Source: Pseudomonadota bacterium
GTDB lineage: Bacteria; Pseudomonadota; Alphaproteobacteria; SHVZ01
Assembly (NCBI GenBank): GCA_016195085.1
Contig: JACQAG010000055.1
Location: 1 to 64,000 of the forward strand
Length of the DNA stretch: 64,000 bases
Reading direction: 5' to 3'
The notes below the pieces were generated by a model that worked only from the letters and a program-made list of their open reading frames with translations, did no database searches and was not told the DNA's origin. The translations under genes were made by a program, and so were the position numbers. The first letter of the stretch is position 1, and each line of letters opens with the position of its first letter. This document shows positions 8,950 to 18,602 of the stretch, in pieces.

Positions 8950-10425
8950 ATGTCTGGTCGCCGACGGATGACTGCTTGCTTCATCGCTGCGGTCGTACTT
9001 GTGTACGGCTCTTCCCGCGGCGGCGCCGAGGTGCCCTTGCCCGCCGAGATGGTCTCGGCGCACACCCTGCAACTCGGCGGCCGTGAAATCGCCTATTCGG
9101 CGACGGCCGGAAGTATCAATCTCCGCAACGACAAAGGTGAACGGACTGCCGAGATCTTCTACGTCGCCTACATCCTCAACGGCGCCAATGCCGCCCTCAG
9201 GCCGATCACTTTCGCCTTTAACGGCGGACCAGGCGCCGGTTCGGCCTTTCTGCACCTTGGCGCGCTCGGGCCGCGCGTCCTCGACTTCGGCGATGGCCGG
9301 GCGCCGCCCTTCGGAGAGCGCAAGCTCGTCGACAACCCGGATACCTGGCTCGATTTCACCGACCTCGTCTTCATCGATCCGGTCGGCACCGGCTACAGCC
9401 GCGCCCTGATCAGCGGCGACGACGCGGCGAAGGCGTTTCTTGGCGTGCGTCAGGATCTGGATACCCTGGGCGTCGTCATCCGCTTGGCCTTGGCAAGCCT
9501 CGATCGTTTCGCCTCGCCGCTCTTCCTCGTCGGCGAAAGCTATGGCGGGTTCCGCGCGGCCAAGCTGCCGGCGATTCTCGCCAGGGACCAGGGCCTGCAG
9601 GTGGCCGGCGCCGTCATGATCTCCCCGGTGCTCGAATTCTCGCTCATGCATGACGATGCGTTCAATCCAATGTCCTGGGCCTTACGGCTCCCCTCCTATG
9701 CCGCGGTCAATCTCGAGGCGCAGGGCAAGCTCAGCGATGCGGCACTGAGAGAGGCCGAGCGGTTCGCTCTCGGCGAGTACCTGTCGGCCTTCGTCGCCCC
9801 GCCGAGGGACGCCGAACGCCAGGCTCGGCTCTATGCCGCGATCGCCAAACTGATCGGATTGCCGGAAGAGGTGGTGGCGCGTTGGGAAGGCACGGTCCCT
9901 CTCAGCATCTTCATCAAGGAGGCTCGGCATGGCGAGAATGCCTTGGTGAGCCGCTACGATGGCTCGGTTGCGGGCATGGATCCCGCGCCATGGGCCTATA
10001 CGCCGCAGAGCGGCGATCCGATCCTCGAGGGCCTGAAGGCGCCGATCACCGCGGCATTCGTCACCTATGCCCGCGACGAGCTCAAGTTCAAGGTCGACCG
10101 CTCCTACGATCTCTTGAGCAGCGAGGTCAATCGCCGATGGGAATGGCGGGAGGGTAACCGGTTCGGCGCGCCCTCGCCCAGCGCCAGCGAGGATCTGAAG
10201 CAGGCGCTCGCCCTCAATCCGCGCCTCAGGGTCCTCGTCGCCCATGGCATGACCGACCTGCAGACGCCTTATCTCGCCAGCCGCTATGTGATCGAGCACC
10301 TGCCGCGCGCGGTGACGCAGGACCGCGCCCAGGTCATGCTCTATGCCGGCGGGCACATGATGTATCTCAGACCCGAATCCCGCGCGAAGCTCCGCGCAGA
10401 CGCCCGCGTCCTTTACGGCGAATAA
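8950..10425 (+). CDS. Secreted S10-family serine carboxypeptidase-like protein
   Basis: The 491-residue product starts with a charged segment and a hydrophobic stretch (about 7-20) that look like a Sec signal peptide, so the enzyme is probably periplasmic or secreted. The triad is Ser197 in GESYGG, Asp436 in GMTDLQTP and His469 in GGHMMYL, as in carboxypeptidase Y-type peptidases. The frame is open far upstream, but an AAAGGGG ribosome-binding site and the signal peptide support the ATG at 8950. In this operon it may release amino acids from peptides for the downstream catabolic enzymes; that link is inference. Confidence 0.85.
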   Translation: MSGRRRMTACFIAAVVLVYGSSRGGAEVPLPAEMVSAHTLQLGGREIAYSATAGSINLRNDKGERTAEIFYVAYILNGANAALRPITFAFNGGPGAGSAFLHLGALGPRVLDFGDGRAPPFGERKLVDNPDTWLDFTDLVFIDPVGTGYSRALISGDDAAKAFLGVRQDLDTLGVVIRLALASLDRFASPLFLVGESYGGFRAAKLPAILARDQGLQVAGAVMISPVLEFSLMHDDAFNPMSWALRLPSYAAVNLEAQGKLSDAALREAERFALGEYLSAFVAPPRDAERQARLYAAIAKLIGLPEEVVARWEGTVPLSIFIKEARHGENALVSRYDGSVAGMDPAPWAYTPQSGDPILEGLKAPITAAFVTYARDELKFKVDRSYDLLSSEVNRRWEWREGNRFGAPSPSASEDLKQALALNPRLRVLVAHGMTDLQTPYLASRYVIEHLPRAVTQDRAQVMLYAGGHMMYLRPESRAKLRADARVLYGE

Positions 10426-10434
10426 CGGCGCCTT

Positions 10435-11487
10435 TCAGCGTTTGGCGATTCGCGCGTAGGCGGCGAGCTTCTGCTTCCAGCTGGGGTTGTCGACGATGCC
10501 GGGATTGACCAGCTTGCCGACGCCCGGCACCTGCCCCGCCATCACCTCGCGGATCGCGCGGTAGTTGACCGCGGCCGTAGTGTTGATGAACTGATCCGTC
10601 CAGCAGAGCGCGTGCGGGGCGAAAACGACGCTGTCGAGCTTCAGGATCGGGTCGTCGGCGGAAGGCGGCTCGGGATCCAGCACATCGAGCCCGGCTCCCG
10701 CGATGCGGCCTTCGGCCAGGGCCCGCGTCAGCGCCTTCTGCTCGCAGACCGGCCCCCGCGCGGTGTTGATGAGATAGGCGGTCGGCTTCATCAGCGCCAG
10801 CCGCTCGGCATTGACCAGATGCCGCGTCTCCGGCGTCAAGGGACAGCTCACGCTCAGGATGTCCGACTCCCGGAATAGGGTCTCGAGATCGACCAGCCGG
10901 ATGCCGAGCGCGCTTGCCACCGTCTTGTCGGCGTAGGGGTCGAAGGCGATGTATCGCATCTCGAAGGGCTTCGCCATGCGGAACACCTCGGCGCCGATAT
11001 TGCCGATGCCGAGCGAACCCAAGGTGCGACCGACCAGGCCGACGCCGTTATAGGCGGTCTTGCGCGCCCAGCCTGCCGGACCTTCGCGGGTGATGCGGTC
11101 CTTGACCATGAGCTTGGTGGTGAGCGCCAGCATCATGGTGATGACCGCCACCGCCACCGGCCGGCGCACGCCGTCTGGCGTGATCAGCAGTGCCACCGCA
11201 TGCTCGTTGCAGGCATCCACATCGACATTGTCATAGCCGACGCCGAAGCGGGCGATGAGGGTCAGGCGATCATCGCCGGGAAAGCTCGACCGCGCCATGC
11301 GATGGCCGAGCAGCATCACGGCGTCGTGCCCTGCCAGGTCCTTCGCGTCAATCACCGGCGTGCGCGGCAGAAAGCCATAGCTGAGGCCGGCGATCGCATC
11401 CAAGGGCCGGAGATCCAGCTCCTTGAAGTAGAGCTCGCCTTGCTCGGTCTTGTAGTCGCCGCTGATGGCAAGTCGAAAACCTGGCAT
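10435..11487 (-). CDS. D-2-hydroxyacid dehydrogenase (phosphoglycerate dehydrogenase-like)
   Basis: The 350-residue protein has the D-2-hydroxyacid dehydrogenase architecture: a GIGNIG nucleotide-binding motif in the middle, the catalytic Arg in NTARGPV, the Glu in LDPEPP and the His in FAPHAL. I take the ATG at 11487 because GGAAAG lies 9 nt upstream. A TTG at 11508 that overlaps the preceding stop would add seven residues. It is encoded just after an Ldh2-type dehydrogenase, so the pair probably handles the same or linked 2-hydroxyacids. It converges on the S10 peptidase gene with only 9 bp between the stop codons. Confidence 0.9.
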   Translation of the reverse strand: MPGFRLAISGDYKTEQGELYFKELDLRPLDAIAGLSYGFLPRTPVIDAKDLAGHDAVMLLGHRMARSSFPGDDRLTLIARFGVGYDNVDVDACNEHAVALLITPDGVRRPVAVAVITMMLALTTKLMVKDRITREGPAGWARKTAYNGVGLVGRTLGSLGIGNIGAEVFRMAKPFEMRYIAFDPYADKTVASALGIRLVDLETLFRESDILSVSCPLTPETRHLVNAERLALMKPTAYLINTARGPVCEQKALTRALAEGRIAGAGLDVLDPEPPSADDPILKLDSVVFAPHALCWTDQFINTTAAVNYRAIREVMAGQVPGVGKLVNPGIVDNPSWKQKLAAYARIAKR

Positions 11488-11504
11488 TAGATGATGCTTT
11501 CCGA

Positions 11505-12578
11505 TCAATGGTTGCTGCGAAGCAGCGCATCGACGTCGCTCTTGGCGACGCCGAGCTCAGCCGCGGTCGCGAGAATGTTGCTCCAGGTCGTATCGTCGAG
11601 GGGCACGCCGCTAATGCGCTCCCTGCGGGCACGCCGCTCCGGCTCGCCTGGGACCATCACCTCCGAGCCTTCGCGGAGCGGCGGTGACCCTTTGAGCCAG
11701 GCAACGAAGCTGTCGACCTCGCGCTTGACGCCCGCCGGATCGCCGCCCGGCGCCGGATCGAGAATGATCGACAGCATGTTGTTGAGCACCCTGCCCTTGA
11801 TCGGTACGCCGGGATGATTGGTCTGCCCGCCCGAAAGGATGCCGGCTAAAAGGTCGCAGAACACCGCAAGCCCATAGCCCTTGTGCTCGCCGAAGGGCAG
11901 CAAGGCGCCGACCGGCGGATCGTAAAGCTTGTTGGGATCCAGCGTCGGCTGCCGCTCTCCGTCAATGATCGCGCCCTCGACCACCTCGACCCCCTTGTTC
12001 TTGGCAACCAACACCTTGCCTTCGGCAAGCTTGCTCGTGGCCATGTCGAGAATGATCGGATCGCCACCGGTCACCGGCATGCCGGCGGAGAACGGGTTCG
12101 TCGAAATGCGCCGGTCGCCGCCGCCGAAGGGTGCCACGATGGCGCCGGCGCCGACGACGTTGACGAAATGGATGGAAGCGTAGCCGGCCTCCGCACAAGC
12201 CTCGGCCCAGTCACCGATGCGCCCTAGATGCGAGGAGTGCCTGAGGGCCACCACCGCCACACCGGTCTTTTTTGCCTTGGCGATGCCGATCGCCATCGCC
12301 TCGGCGCCGATTACCTGTCCGAAGCCGAACTGGCCGTCGATGACGGCGATGGTGTCGTTCTCGAAGACGGTCTTCGCGTGCTGGTTGACGGCGATGCCGC
12401 CCGTGCGCATGAGCTCGACATAGCGCGGAATACGGACCACACCGTGGCTGTCATGGCCGGAGAGATTGGCGCCGACCAAGCGGGTAGATATGGCCTCGGC
12501 CTCGGTTGGGGCGGAACCGGCCTTGTGGAAGACGGCGGCAGCGATGCGCTGCAGGGCCGCCGGTTTCACCGTGATCAT
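11505..12578 (-). CDS. Ldh2-type malate/L-lactate/ureidoglycolate dehydrogenase
   Basis: This 357-residue NAD(P)-dependent oxidoreductase belongs to the malate/L-sulfolactate/ureidoglycolate dehydrogenase family, which is unrelated to classical Rossmann lactate dehydrogenases. The HDSHGV motif near residue 45 carries the family's conserved His. Length is typical. It precedes the D-2-hydroxyacid dehydrogenase by 17 bp, so the two could interconvert L- and D-hydroxyacids through a shared 2-oxoacid, as in sulfolactate or dihydroxypropanesulfonate racemisation. That pairing is inferred from context, not proven by motifs. Confidence 0.87.
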   Translation of the reverse strand: MITVKPAALQRIAAAVFHKAGSAPTEAEAISTRLVGANLSGHDSHGVVRIPRYVELMRTGGIAVNQHAKTVFENDTIAVIDGQFGFGQVIGAEAMAIGIAKAKKTGVAVVALRHSSHLGRIGDWAEACAEAGYASIHFVNVVGAGAIVAPFGGGDRRISTNPFSAGMPVTGGDPIILDMATSKLAEGKVLVAKNKGVEVVEGAIIDGERQPTLDPNKLYDPPVGALLPFGEHKGYGLAVFCDLLAGILSGGQTNHPGVPIKGRVLNNMLSIILDPAPGGDPAGVKREVDSFVAWLKGSPPLREGSEVMVPGEPERRARRERISGVPLDDTTWSNILATAAELGVAKSDVDALLRSNH

Positions 12579-12673
12579 GAACCGCAGAATCCTCCCTGGA
12601 CGGCGAAGCCGGGCGGATCGCAGCCGACGGCCGGCGGCGATCTTAGTGACGAATTACGACGCTGCCCAGGGGG

Positions 12674-14572
12674 TTAAGAGCTGCTATCGGCCGCGATCTT
12701 GCTCTGGATCATGCGCTCGACCGCCTGGAAGAGCAGCGGCACGTAGCGGTGCTTGTAGGGAAACATCTCGATTGAATCGAAGAGGTGTACGATGATCGCG
12801 ACGTCGGCCTCGAAAACCAGCAATCGACCATCGGGAGTGATGGCGCAATCGATGCCGAAATAGTCGAGGCCGATGCGTCGGCCGATTTCCAAGAGCGCCT
12901 TGTCGAGCGGCGGCAGGAACACCTGATCGATGTCGGCGAGGAACTTATGCTCCTCATCGCGCATCCAGTCATGGACCCGCATGCCGGAGGAGTAGTAGTG
13001 CACCATCCAGCTCTGCGACAGGGCTAGGTGGTAGGGAAACGGCCGGCCATCGACGAAGACGATGCGGTACTTGCGGTAGTAGCCGTCGGGGCCGGCATAT
13101 TCCACGAAGGGCATGACATAGAAATCGGTCGCAGTCTGTTTGGCGAGATAGGTATCGAGCTCCGGGGCGTGATCGAGCTTGCTCAGGTTCTCGCCCGCTT
13201 GCGAACCGACGGGACGGATCACCACCGGAAAGGCAAGACCGCGCTCGCCGAGCAAAGCGGCGCCGTTCCGGGCAAGTTGGGCGCCGGTGAGGCGATGGAC
13301 CCGCGGCACGATGCAATGCCCGATCCCGGCCAAGAGATCGGGCACACGGTCCCGGCTTAGCGCGGCGATGCGTCTCGGATCGTTGATGACGGGCCGGCTC
13401 TGGCTCTGGATGAAGCGATGGGCGTTGGCGAGCACGCTCTGCGCCTCGTCGGATTCACCCATCGCGGTGAATATCACGTCGTAGGGCGGCAATTCCGGCA
13501 CCTCGCCCGCCTCGGCAGTCATATAGTATTTGTGCTGGGTGTATTTGGTGCGATCGAGAATGAACTCCATCGGCGCGTTGGCGAACCAGGTTCCGTCGGC
13601 ATAGAGAATGAGGATCCGCGCCTGCGGCTCGGGGCGGCTGCAGGGCTCGGTGAAGACGCGCTGGATCGCCAACGCCTTGCGCTGATGGGCAAGCGCCGTC
13701 GGCCGGTCGCCGATGAGCTGCGCCACGCTGTGGATGCCGAGATGCACCACGGCAAAATCCGGCTGGATCGCGACCGCGCGGCGGTAGGCCCGCAATGCCG
13801 TGTCGAAGACGCAGATCTCGGCATCGAGATTGCCGAGGCAGGCATGCAGCCCGGCAAAGCCCGGATCGAGCACGAGGCCGCGCCGATAGGAGGCTGCCGC
13901 GTCAGTGGTGCGGCCCAAGGTCCTGAGGCAATTGGCGAGCCCGGCATGGGGCTCGGCACGCAGAGGATCCAGCGTGAGCGAACGGCGGCAGGCGGCGATC
14001 GCACTCGCCATGGCCCCTTCATTGCCGTTGAGCAAGCCCAGATCGCAATGGGCTTCGGCGAAGTCCGGCCTCGCCGCAAGCGCCTTGCGAAAAGCCAGCA
14101 TCGCCTCGGGGGCGCGACCGAGAGCGGTCAAGGCGGTGCCCAGATTCTGCTGCGCGATGGCGAGGTCCGGCTGCAGCCTCACCGCGTGCCGCAGAATGGC
14201 GGCCGCCTCCTCCGGCTGGTTCAGCCGATGCAGCAGGCTTCCGAGATTGTTCAGGACCGGCGGATCGTCGGGCGCGATCCGGATGGAGCGACGATAGAAG
14301 CGGACCGCCGCCGCAAGGGCCCCCATGGTCTTGGCGACCAGGCCGAGATTGCCATGCGCGGCCGCGTATCCGGGCTCGAGCGCGATCACGCGCCTGAACA
14401 TCAGGTGCGAGCCCGCGACCTCGCCGATCTGCACGCCGATCGTGCCCATGAGGAACGAGGCGAGGGCGAGGTCGGTGCCGGCGTCCAGGAGTTCTCGGCA
14501 TACGACGGCGGCAGGGACGAGATTGCCGGCTCGAAAAAGCGCCAGCGCCGCCTGAAACTTGCTCGATGTCAT
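12674..14572 (-). CDS. TPR repeat protein fused to a C-terminal ATP-grasp-like domain
   Basis: The 632-residue protein has about eight to nine tetratricopeptide repeats over residues 1-305. From about 317 to 625 it has a region with RimK/glutathione-synthetase-like ATP-grasp character: a phosphate-binding stretch IRPVGSQAGENL, the strand YRIVFVDGRPFPYH, and the metal-binding strand CAITPDGRLLVFEAD. The usual metal-binding Asn is not obvious after the last Glu, so catalysis is uncertain. There is no signal peptide. If active, it would join a carboxylate to an amine using ATP, with the TPRs recruiting a protein partner. The neighbour on the same strand is a pentapeptide-repeat protein. Confidence 0.8.
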   Translation of the reverse strand: MTSSKFQAALALFRAGNLVPAAVVCRELLDAGTDLALASFLMGTIGVQIGEVAGSHLMFRRVIALEPGYAAAHGNLGLVAKTMGALAAAVRFYRRSIRIAPDDPPVLNNLGSLLHRLNQPEEAAAILRHAVRLQPDLAIAQQNLGTALTALGRAPEAMLAFRKALAARPDFAEAHCDLGLLNGNEGAMASAIAACRRSLTLDPLRAEPHAGLANCLRTLGRTTDAAASYRRGLVLDPGFAGLHACLGNLDAEICVFDTALRAYRRAVAIQPDFAVVHLGIHSVAQLIGDRPTALAHQRKALAIQRVFTEPCSRPEPQARILILYADGTWFANAPMEFILDRTKYTQHKYYMTAEAGEVPELPPYDVIFTAMGESDEAQSVLANAHRFIQSQSRPVINDPRRIAALSRDRVPDLLAGIGHCIVPRVHRLTGAQLARNGAALLGERGLAFPVVIRPVGSQAGENLSKLDHAPELDTYLAKQTATDFYVMPFVEYAGPDGYYRKYRIVFVDGRPFPYHLALSQSWMVHYYSSGMRVHDWMRDEEHKFLADIDQVFLPPLDKALLEIGRRIGLDYFGIDCAITPDGRLLVFEADVAIIVHLFDSIEMFPYKHRYVPLLFQAVERMIQSKIAADSSS

Positions 14573-14744
14573 CTGTCGGAGAAACTAGATGCGCGCCGTT
14601 CGGCAGTCAAAGCGCCATTACTCTTGACTTACAAGATTTTTATGCCGAGCACCGGCACGGTCATTGAGAACGACGACATTTCAGCACGAATTGGTTAAGG
14701 GATTATTTAGAATGATTGCCGCCGCGCTGATATTCCTCTGTATA

Positions 14745-16010
14745 TCAGGGGCCGCCGATGACACCGCGCAGAGTCGCGCCGGACCAGTCGGCGCCCTTCA
14801 GCTTGGCTCCGCTCAGGTCGGCATCGGTCAGGTTGGCGTTCGACAGGTTCGCATCCTCGAGGATCGCCGCCGACAGCTTCGCATCGACGAGGCTCGCATA
14901 GGATAGATCGGCCTGGCGCAGATCGGCTTGCATCACGCGGCCGGTCTTCTCCCCGCGCTGATTCAGGATGTCGAGCGGCACGAGCAGCGCTGCATCGAGA
15001 TTGGCTTGGATCAGGATGGCCCCGGAGAGCCGGCACCCCGACAGGTCGGCGCCGCGCAGATTGGCGCCCGTCGCATTGCAGCCGGACAGGTCGGCGCCCT
15101 TCAAGCGTGCCCCGGCAAAGCTGCAGTGCCGCAGATCGCAGCCGAAAAGCACCGAGGCGCTGAGATCGACCGAGGAGAAATCGAAATTCGATAGATCGGC
15201 ATCCCGCAGTTGCGCCTGCGTGCCGGAGCGACCGCTGGTTGCAAGCCATTGCTTATGTTCGGCCAGAACCTTTCGGATCGTATTCTCCCGTTCCTCCGCC
15301 TTCGGATCTTTGATTCTGATGCCCCGGAGATCGGCGCCGGTGAGATCGCAGGTGGTCAGGTCGACATCCACCAGGGATGCCTCGCGCAGATCGCAACGCG
15401 TCAGCTTGGCGTTCTTGAGATTGGCGCCATCGAGAATGGCGCCGACGAGCTTGGCGCCGGTAAGCGTGGCGTTGGCGAGGATGGCGCCCCGGAGGTTGGT
15501 CTTGCCCATGGACGCATTGGAAAGATCGGCGCGCCGGAGGCTCGCCTCGGACATCTCGGCTTCGTCCAGCCGGGAGCCGACGAGCGAGGCCTCGTCGAGC
15601 TCGGCTTTGAACATGTTCACCACCTGCGGAGTCTTCTTGCCGTGATCCATGATGACGCCGGCCCTGAGATCGGCCCCGCTCAGAACTGCCGATAGAAGCA
15701 GCGAGCGCTGAAAGTTCGAGCCCCGCAAGTCGGCTTTGGTGAAGTCCGCCCTGGTCAGATTGGCGCGGCTAAAGTCCGCGCCGAAGGCGTCGACGCGAAG
15801 GAATTTCGTCTCGATCGCCGAGGCCTCGCGAAAGACCGCTCCGGCGAGGACGGCATCGGTAAAGATGACGTTGTTCAGCAGCAGCCGGGAAAAGTCGTGA
15901 TTCTTCGCCAGCAGACGGACACCCCGGCCGGTGGCGACGTAGAGCGCGTGCTGCTTGAGGAAGGTCTCCAGCGCCGGCGGGACCTGAGAGTATTGCCGGA
16001 CCGTGGTCAT
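14745..16010 (-). CDS. Pentapeptide-repeat protein
   Basis: Most of this 421-residue protein consists of A(D/N)Lxx-type pentapeptide repeats that should fold as a right-handed beta-helix. The repeats form two blocks, roughly 40-255 and 290-421, separated by a charged linker with a HKQWL...SG segment. The N-terminal 35 residues are not repetitive. An ATG at 16097 would extend it, but a TAGAAT -10-like box lies right next to that codon, so I prefer the ATG at 16010. Some family members mimic DNA and protect gyrase; nothing here shows that activity. Confidence 0.85.
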   Translation of the reverse strand: MTTVRQYSQVPPALETFLKQHALYVATGRGVRLLAKNHDFSRLLLNNVIFTDAVLAGAVFREASAIETKFLRVDAFGADFSRANLTRADFTKADLRGSNFQRSLLLSAVLSGADLRAGVIMDHGKKTPQVVNMFKAELDEASLVGSRLDEAEMSEASLRRADLSNASMGKTNLRGAILANATLTGAKLVGAILDGANLKNAKLTRCDLREASLVDVDLTTCDLTGADLRGIRIKDPKAEERENTIRKVLAEHKQWLATSGRSGTQAQLRDADLSNFDFSSVDLSASVLFGCDLRHCSFAGARLKGADLSGCNATGANLRGADLSGCRLSGAILIQANLDAALLVPLDILNQRGEKTGRVMQADLRQADLSYASLVDAKLSAAILEDANLSNANLTDADLSGAKLKGADWSGATLRGVIGGP

Positions 16011-16327
16011 TGCACCGCACCAGCTCCAACGTTTACCGCGGATTTGACGATCTAGGCAGATCTGATCGGGAGGGGCGCCGAAGGACGTACCGAGCATATT
16101 CTAAAAAGCGCATAAAAAACCCAACATATTTCTGATAATGCGCGTGACAGTGACGTTTGGCCCCCTCGCCCCTTCCCCCGACGGCCAGGATAGCCACGGT
16201 TTATTAAGCTCGGCTTAACCAAGATGAACGCATACTCAAAGATGCCCGCTGCGGCGGTACCAAGTAGAGACCTGCAGCTTGACGTGGCCAAACGAGGCCA
16301 CGGCGCGTTGACGGGGGATGGCGGCCA
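16011..16327. promoter_or_regulatory. Divergent intergenic region, AT-richer
   Basis: This 317-bp gap separates the pentapeptide-repeat gene (minus) from the membrane protein gene (plus). The part from about 16090 to 16140 and around 16200 is clearly AT-richer than its surroundings. A TAGAAT box on the minus strand at 16098-16103 could be a -10 element, though no convincing -35 is found at standard spacing. No other gene is visible. Confidence 0.35.
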
Positions 16328-17542
16328 GTGACACCAGGAAAACTCCTAGGCGCCTTCGGTCGAGGCGCGCGTGGGAGCGCAGCCGCTCGGGGACGAATGG
16401 CCGGGGTGGCCAAACGCGGCATGGGCCGGGCCTATGGCCGCCTTGAAGCAGCGCTGCCCGCGATCGGCACGTGGCTGCTCATCCTGCTGGGCGTCGGCAT
16501 CTACGGGACCGCGGTGGCGCTGGCAGGGATCGCGGTCTTTCGCGACTACCTGCCGGAATGGTTCATGGACTGGGTCCATGACTTCTTCTTTGCCGGCAAC
16601 CGCAAGGTCGACCTGACGCTGCAGCTCCTGGAAGACTGGGGGCTGATCGACCTCCTCAAGAACACCGTGGTCGGCGCCGTGGTTTTCTGCGTGGCGCTTT
16701 TCGGTCTGCTGATCCTCGTGCACCTGGTCATCCTCTGGTCGCGAAACCGCAAGCGCAAGCGGCTGGAGGCGGCGGCGAAGGCGCTCAGGATGCCGCGCAT
16801 CCGCTTGAAGCGTCCGCTGACGGTCACCATCGAGGAGGAGGGCAGCGAGACGCTGCACCGCTACCACGTTCAGATCGAGCTCGTGGTGAAGAAGAAGGAC
16901 GACATTCAGCCGGTGATCGCCACCCTGTCGAACCTGAAGGTCTATCTGTTGAGGAGCGCCGACGCGGTCATTCGCGCCTCCTATGCCAAGGTCGATCAAG
17001 AGGCGATGGCGCAGGCGCTTACCCGCGCGGCGAAAGACTCGACCGGTGCGGCGATCGACCGCGTCGAGGTCGGCCACATCACCTATTTGAAAGTCGACAA
17101 GACGACCGGAACCGTCATTTCCGGCCGCAGTCCGCAGGCGGCCGCCGCCACCGCGGCTGCGGAGCAGGCAACCCCTGACACGCCCACGACGCCGTCAGGT
17201 CAGACCGCTCCGGCAGCGACTGCCGGAGCTGCAAACGGCCGGGTCGCTCTCCGGCGCCGGCCTGTGTCAATGGCCATCAGCCGTCCCGGCGCCGTCATTG
17301 CGCGGATCCTCCCGAAGGAACCGCCCCAGGATGCCGCTCCCGCAGCACAAGCGGCCGCGCCAGGCAGCGAAGCCGCACCGGCCGAGGCCGAGAAAGCGCC
17401 GGCGCCTGGCGAAGCGAGCGTGGTGCCCAAGACCGCGGAGGATGTCGAGGTCGAGGAAGACCCCGAGGAGGAGCCCGCTCCGCCCGGTCTCGGCGTCGAC
17501 ATCAAGAAGCTCAAGGAAGTCATGTCCAGCCTCAGATCCTGA
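16328..17542 (+). CDS. Membrane protein of unknown function with Ala/Pro-rich acidic tail
   Basis: I do not recognise this 404-residue protein. A basic N-terminus is followed by two hydrophobic segments (about 44-71 and 112-138). Next come an Arg/Lys-rich patch and a compact domain (about 155-262) with alternating strands and helices. A low-complexity Ala/Pro/Glu tail (about 265-390) ends in a short helix. The predicted form is an inner-membrane protein with a cytosolic C-terminal half. The start is a GTG preceded by GGGGGA. A substrate-binding protein gene follows after 183 bp, but no functional link is evident. Confidence 0.65.
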   Translation: MTPGKLLGAFGRGARGSAAARGRMAGVAKRGMGRAYGRLEAALPAIGTWLLILLGVGIYGTAVALAGIAVFRDYLPEWFMDWVHDFFFAGNRKVDLTLQLLEDWGLIDLLKNTVVGAVVFCVALFGLLILVHLVILWSRNRKRKRLEAAAKALRMPRIRLKRPLTVTIEEEGSETLHRYHVQIELVVKKKDDIQPVIATLSNLKVYLLRSADAVIRASYAKVDQEAMAQALTRAAKDSTGAAIDRVEVGHITYLKVDKTTGTVISGRSPQAAAATAAAEQATPDTPTTPSGQTAPAATAGAANGRVALRRRPVSMAISRPGAVIARILPKEPPQDAAPAAQAAAPGSEAAPAEAEKAPAPGEASVVPKTAEDVEVEEDPEEEPAPPGLGVDIKKLKEVMSSLRS

Positions 17543-17725
17543 GGTTTCTCGACATCATCGCCACCGTCTCCAGCAGTGCCCGAGCAAGCCGGCAGCGAAT
17601 GGGTGGACAAGCACCCTAATTGGCGGGACAGTAGCCGCCGCATGACTTGACGATCGTCGTCAATGCTCGGATTTCCCGATAATTCCCGGCAATCCGACGC
17701 CTCAAAATTGAACAAGGGGGACGAC

Positions 17726-18589
17726 ATGAGGGTTGGCTTCGCTCAGATCGCGGGATTTGTCCTCGCTGCGGTTCTGGCAATCGCACCGGCGACCCAAGGC
17801 AACGCCCAGACAAGAACCTTGTCCAGCACCTCCTTCAAGGGTGGCGACGGCTCGTTTGATCGCGTGGTCAAGGAAGGGATCGTTCTCGGCATCGCCAGCG
17901 ATCTGCCGTTCACCTACTACGACGAGAAGACCAAGAAGAACGACGGCATGGATGTGAAGATCATGGAGGAGGTCACCAACCGTCTCGGCATCAAGAACGT
18001 GAAATGGGAGCTGGTGCAGTTCGATGCGCTGATCCCCGGCTTGGTGTCCAAGCGTTGGGACGTGGTCGTCGACAACATTCATGAGAACGAGAAGCGCCTT
18101 GCCGTCATCAGCTTCACCGGCCCCGCCTATTGGTATGGCTCATCGCTGGCGGTGCAGAAGGGCAATCCGCTCAAGATCCACAGCTGGGACGACATGGCCG
18201 GAAAAACCGTGGGCACGGTGCGCGGCAGCTTCAACCAGCAGCTGCTCGAGAACCGGAAGGACCTGAAAGAGCTGAAGCTCTACACCCAGAACGAGGCGGA
18301 GATGGCCGATCTCTTGGCCGGCCGCGTCGACGTGCTGATGGAGGACGACATCAAGGTCGGCACCTTCATCAAGGAGCATGCCGGCGTCGGCATCGAGATG
18401 GCGTCGGGCTATGCGGCACGGCCGGAAGAGTACGGCTATGCCCGCTACGGCGTGCGCAAGGAGGACGTGGACCTCAACCACGCGATCTCGCGCACCATCG
18501 CTGAGATGCGCGGCGACGGCGTCATCGGCAAGATCATCACCGATTACGGCCTGACCCAGCGCAATCTGTGGTACTTCCCGGTCAACTGA
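17726..18589 (+). CDS. Amino-acid ABC transporter substrate-binding protein (family 3)
   Basis: This 287-residue periplasmic binding protein begins with a cleavable signal peptide (hydrophobic about 8-22, with a cut probably after the Ala-rich NAQ). It continues with the SBP_bac_3 fold, recognisable from GIASDLPFTYYDE, the WDVVVDNIHE segment and the terminal YGLTQ. The ATG at 17726 is fixed by an AAGGGGG site 5 nt upstream; the longer open frame is not used. The ligand is probably a polar amino acid or related compound. A matching permease lies convergently just downstream, but no ATPase gene is in the window. Confidence 0.88.
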   Translation: MRVGFAQIAGFVLAAVLAIAPATQGNAQTRTLSSTSFKGGDGSFDRVVKEGIVLGIASDLPFTYYDEKTKKNDGMDVKIMEEVTNRLGIKNVKWELVQFDALIPGLVSKRWDVVVDNIHENEKRLAVISFTGPAYWYGSSLAVQKGNPLKIHSWDDMAGKTVGTVRGSFNQQLLENRKDLKELKLYTQNEAEMADLLAGRVDVLMEDDIKVGTFIKEHAGVGIEMASGYAARPEEYGYARYGVRKEDVDLNHAISRTIAEMRGDGVIGKIITDYGLTQRNLWYFPVN

Positions 18590-18602
18590 CCTGACTTTAT
18601 AC

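Noticed and set aside
17640-17725. Sigma-70 promoter before the binding-protein gene, starting from TTGACG at 17647
   Set aside because: No -10 box at an acceptable spacing could be found.
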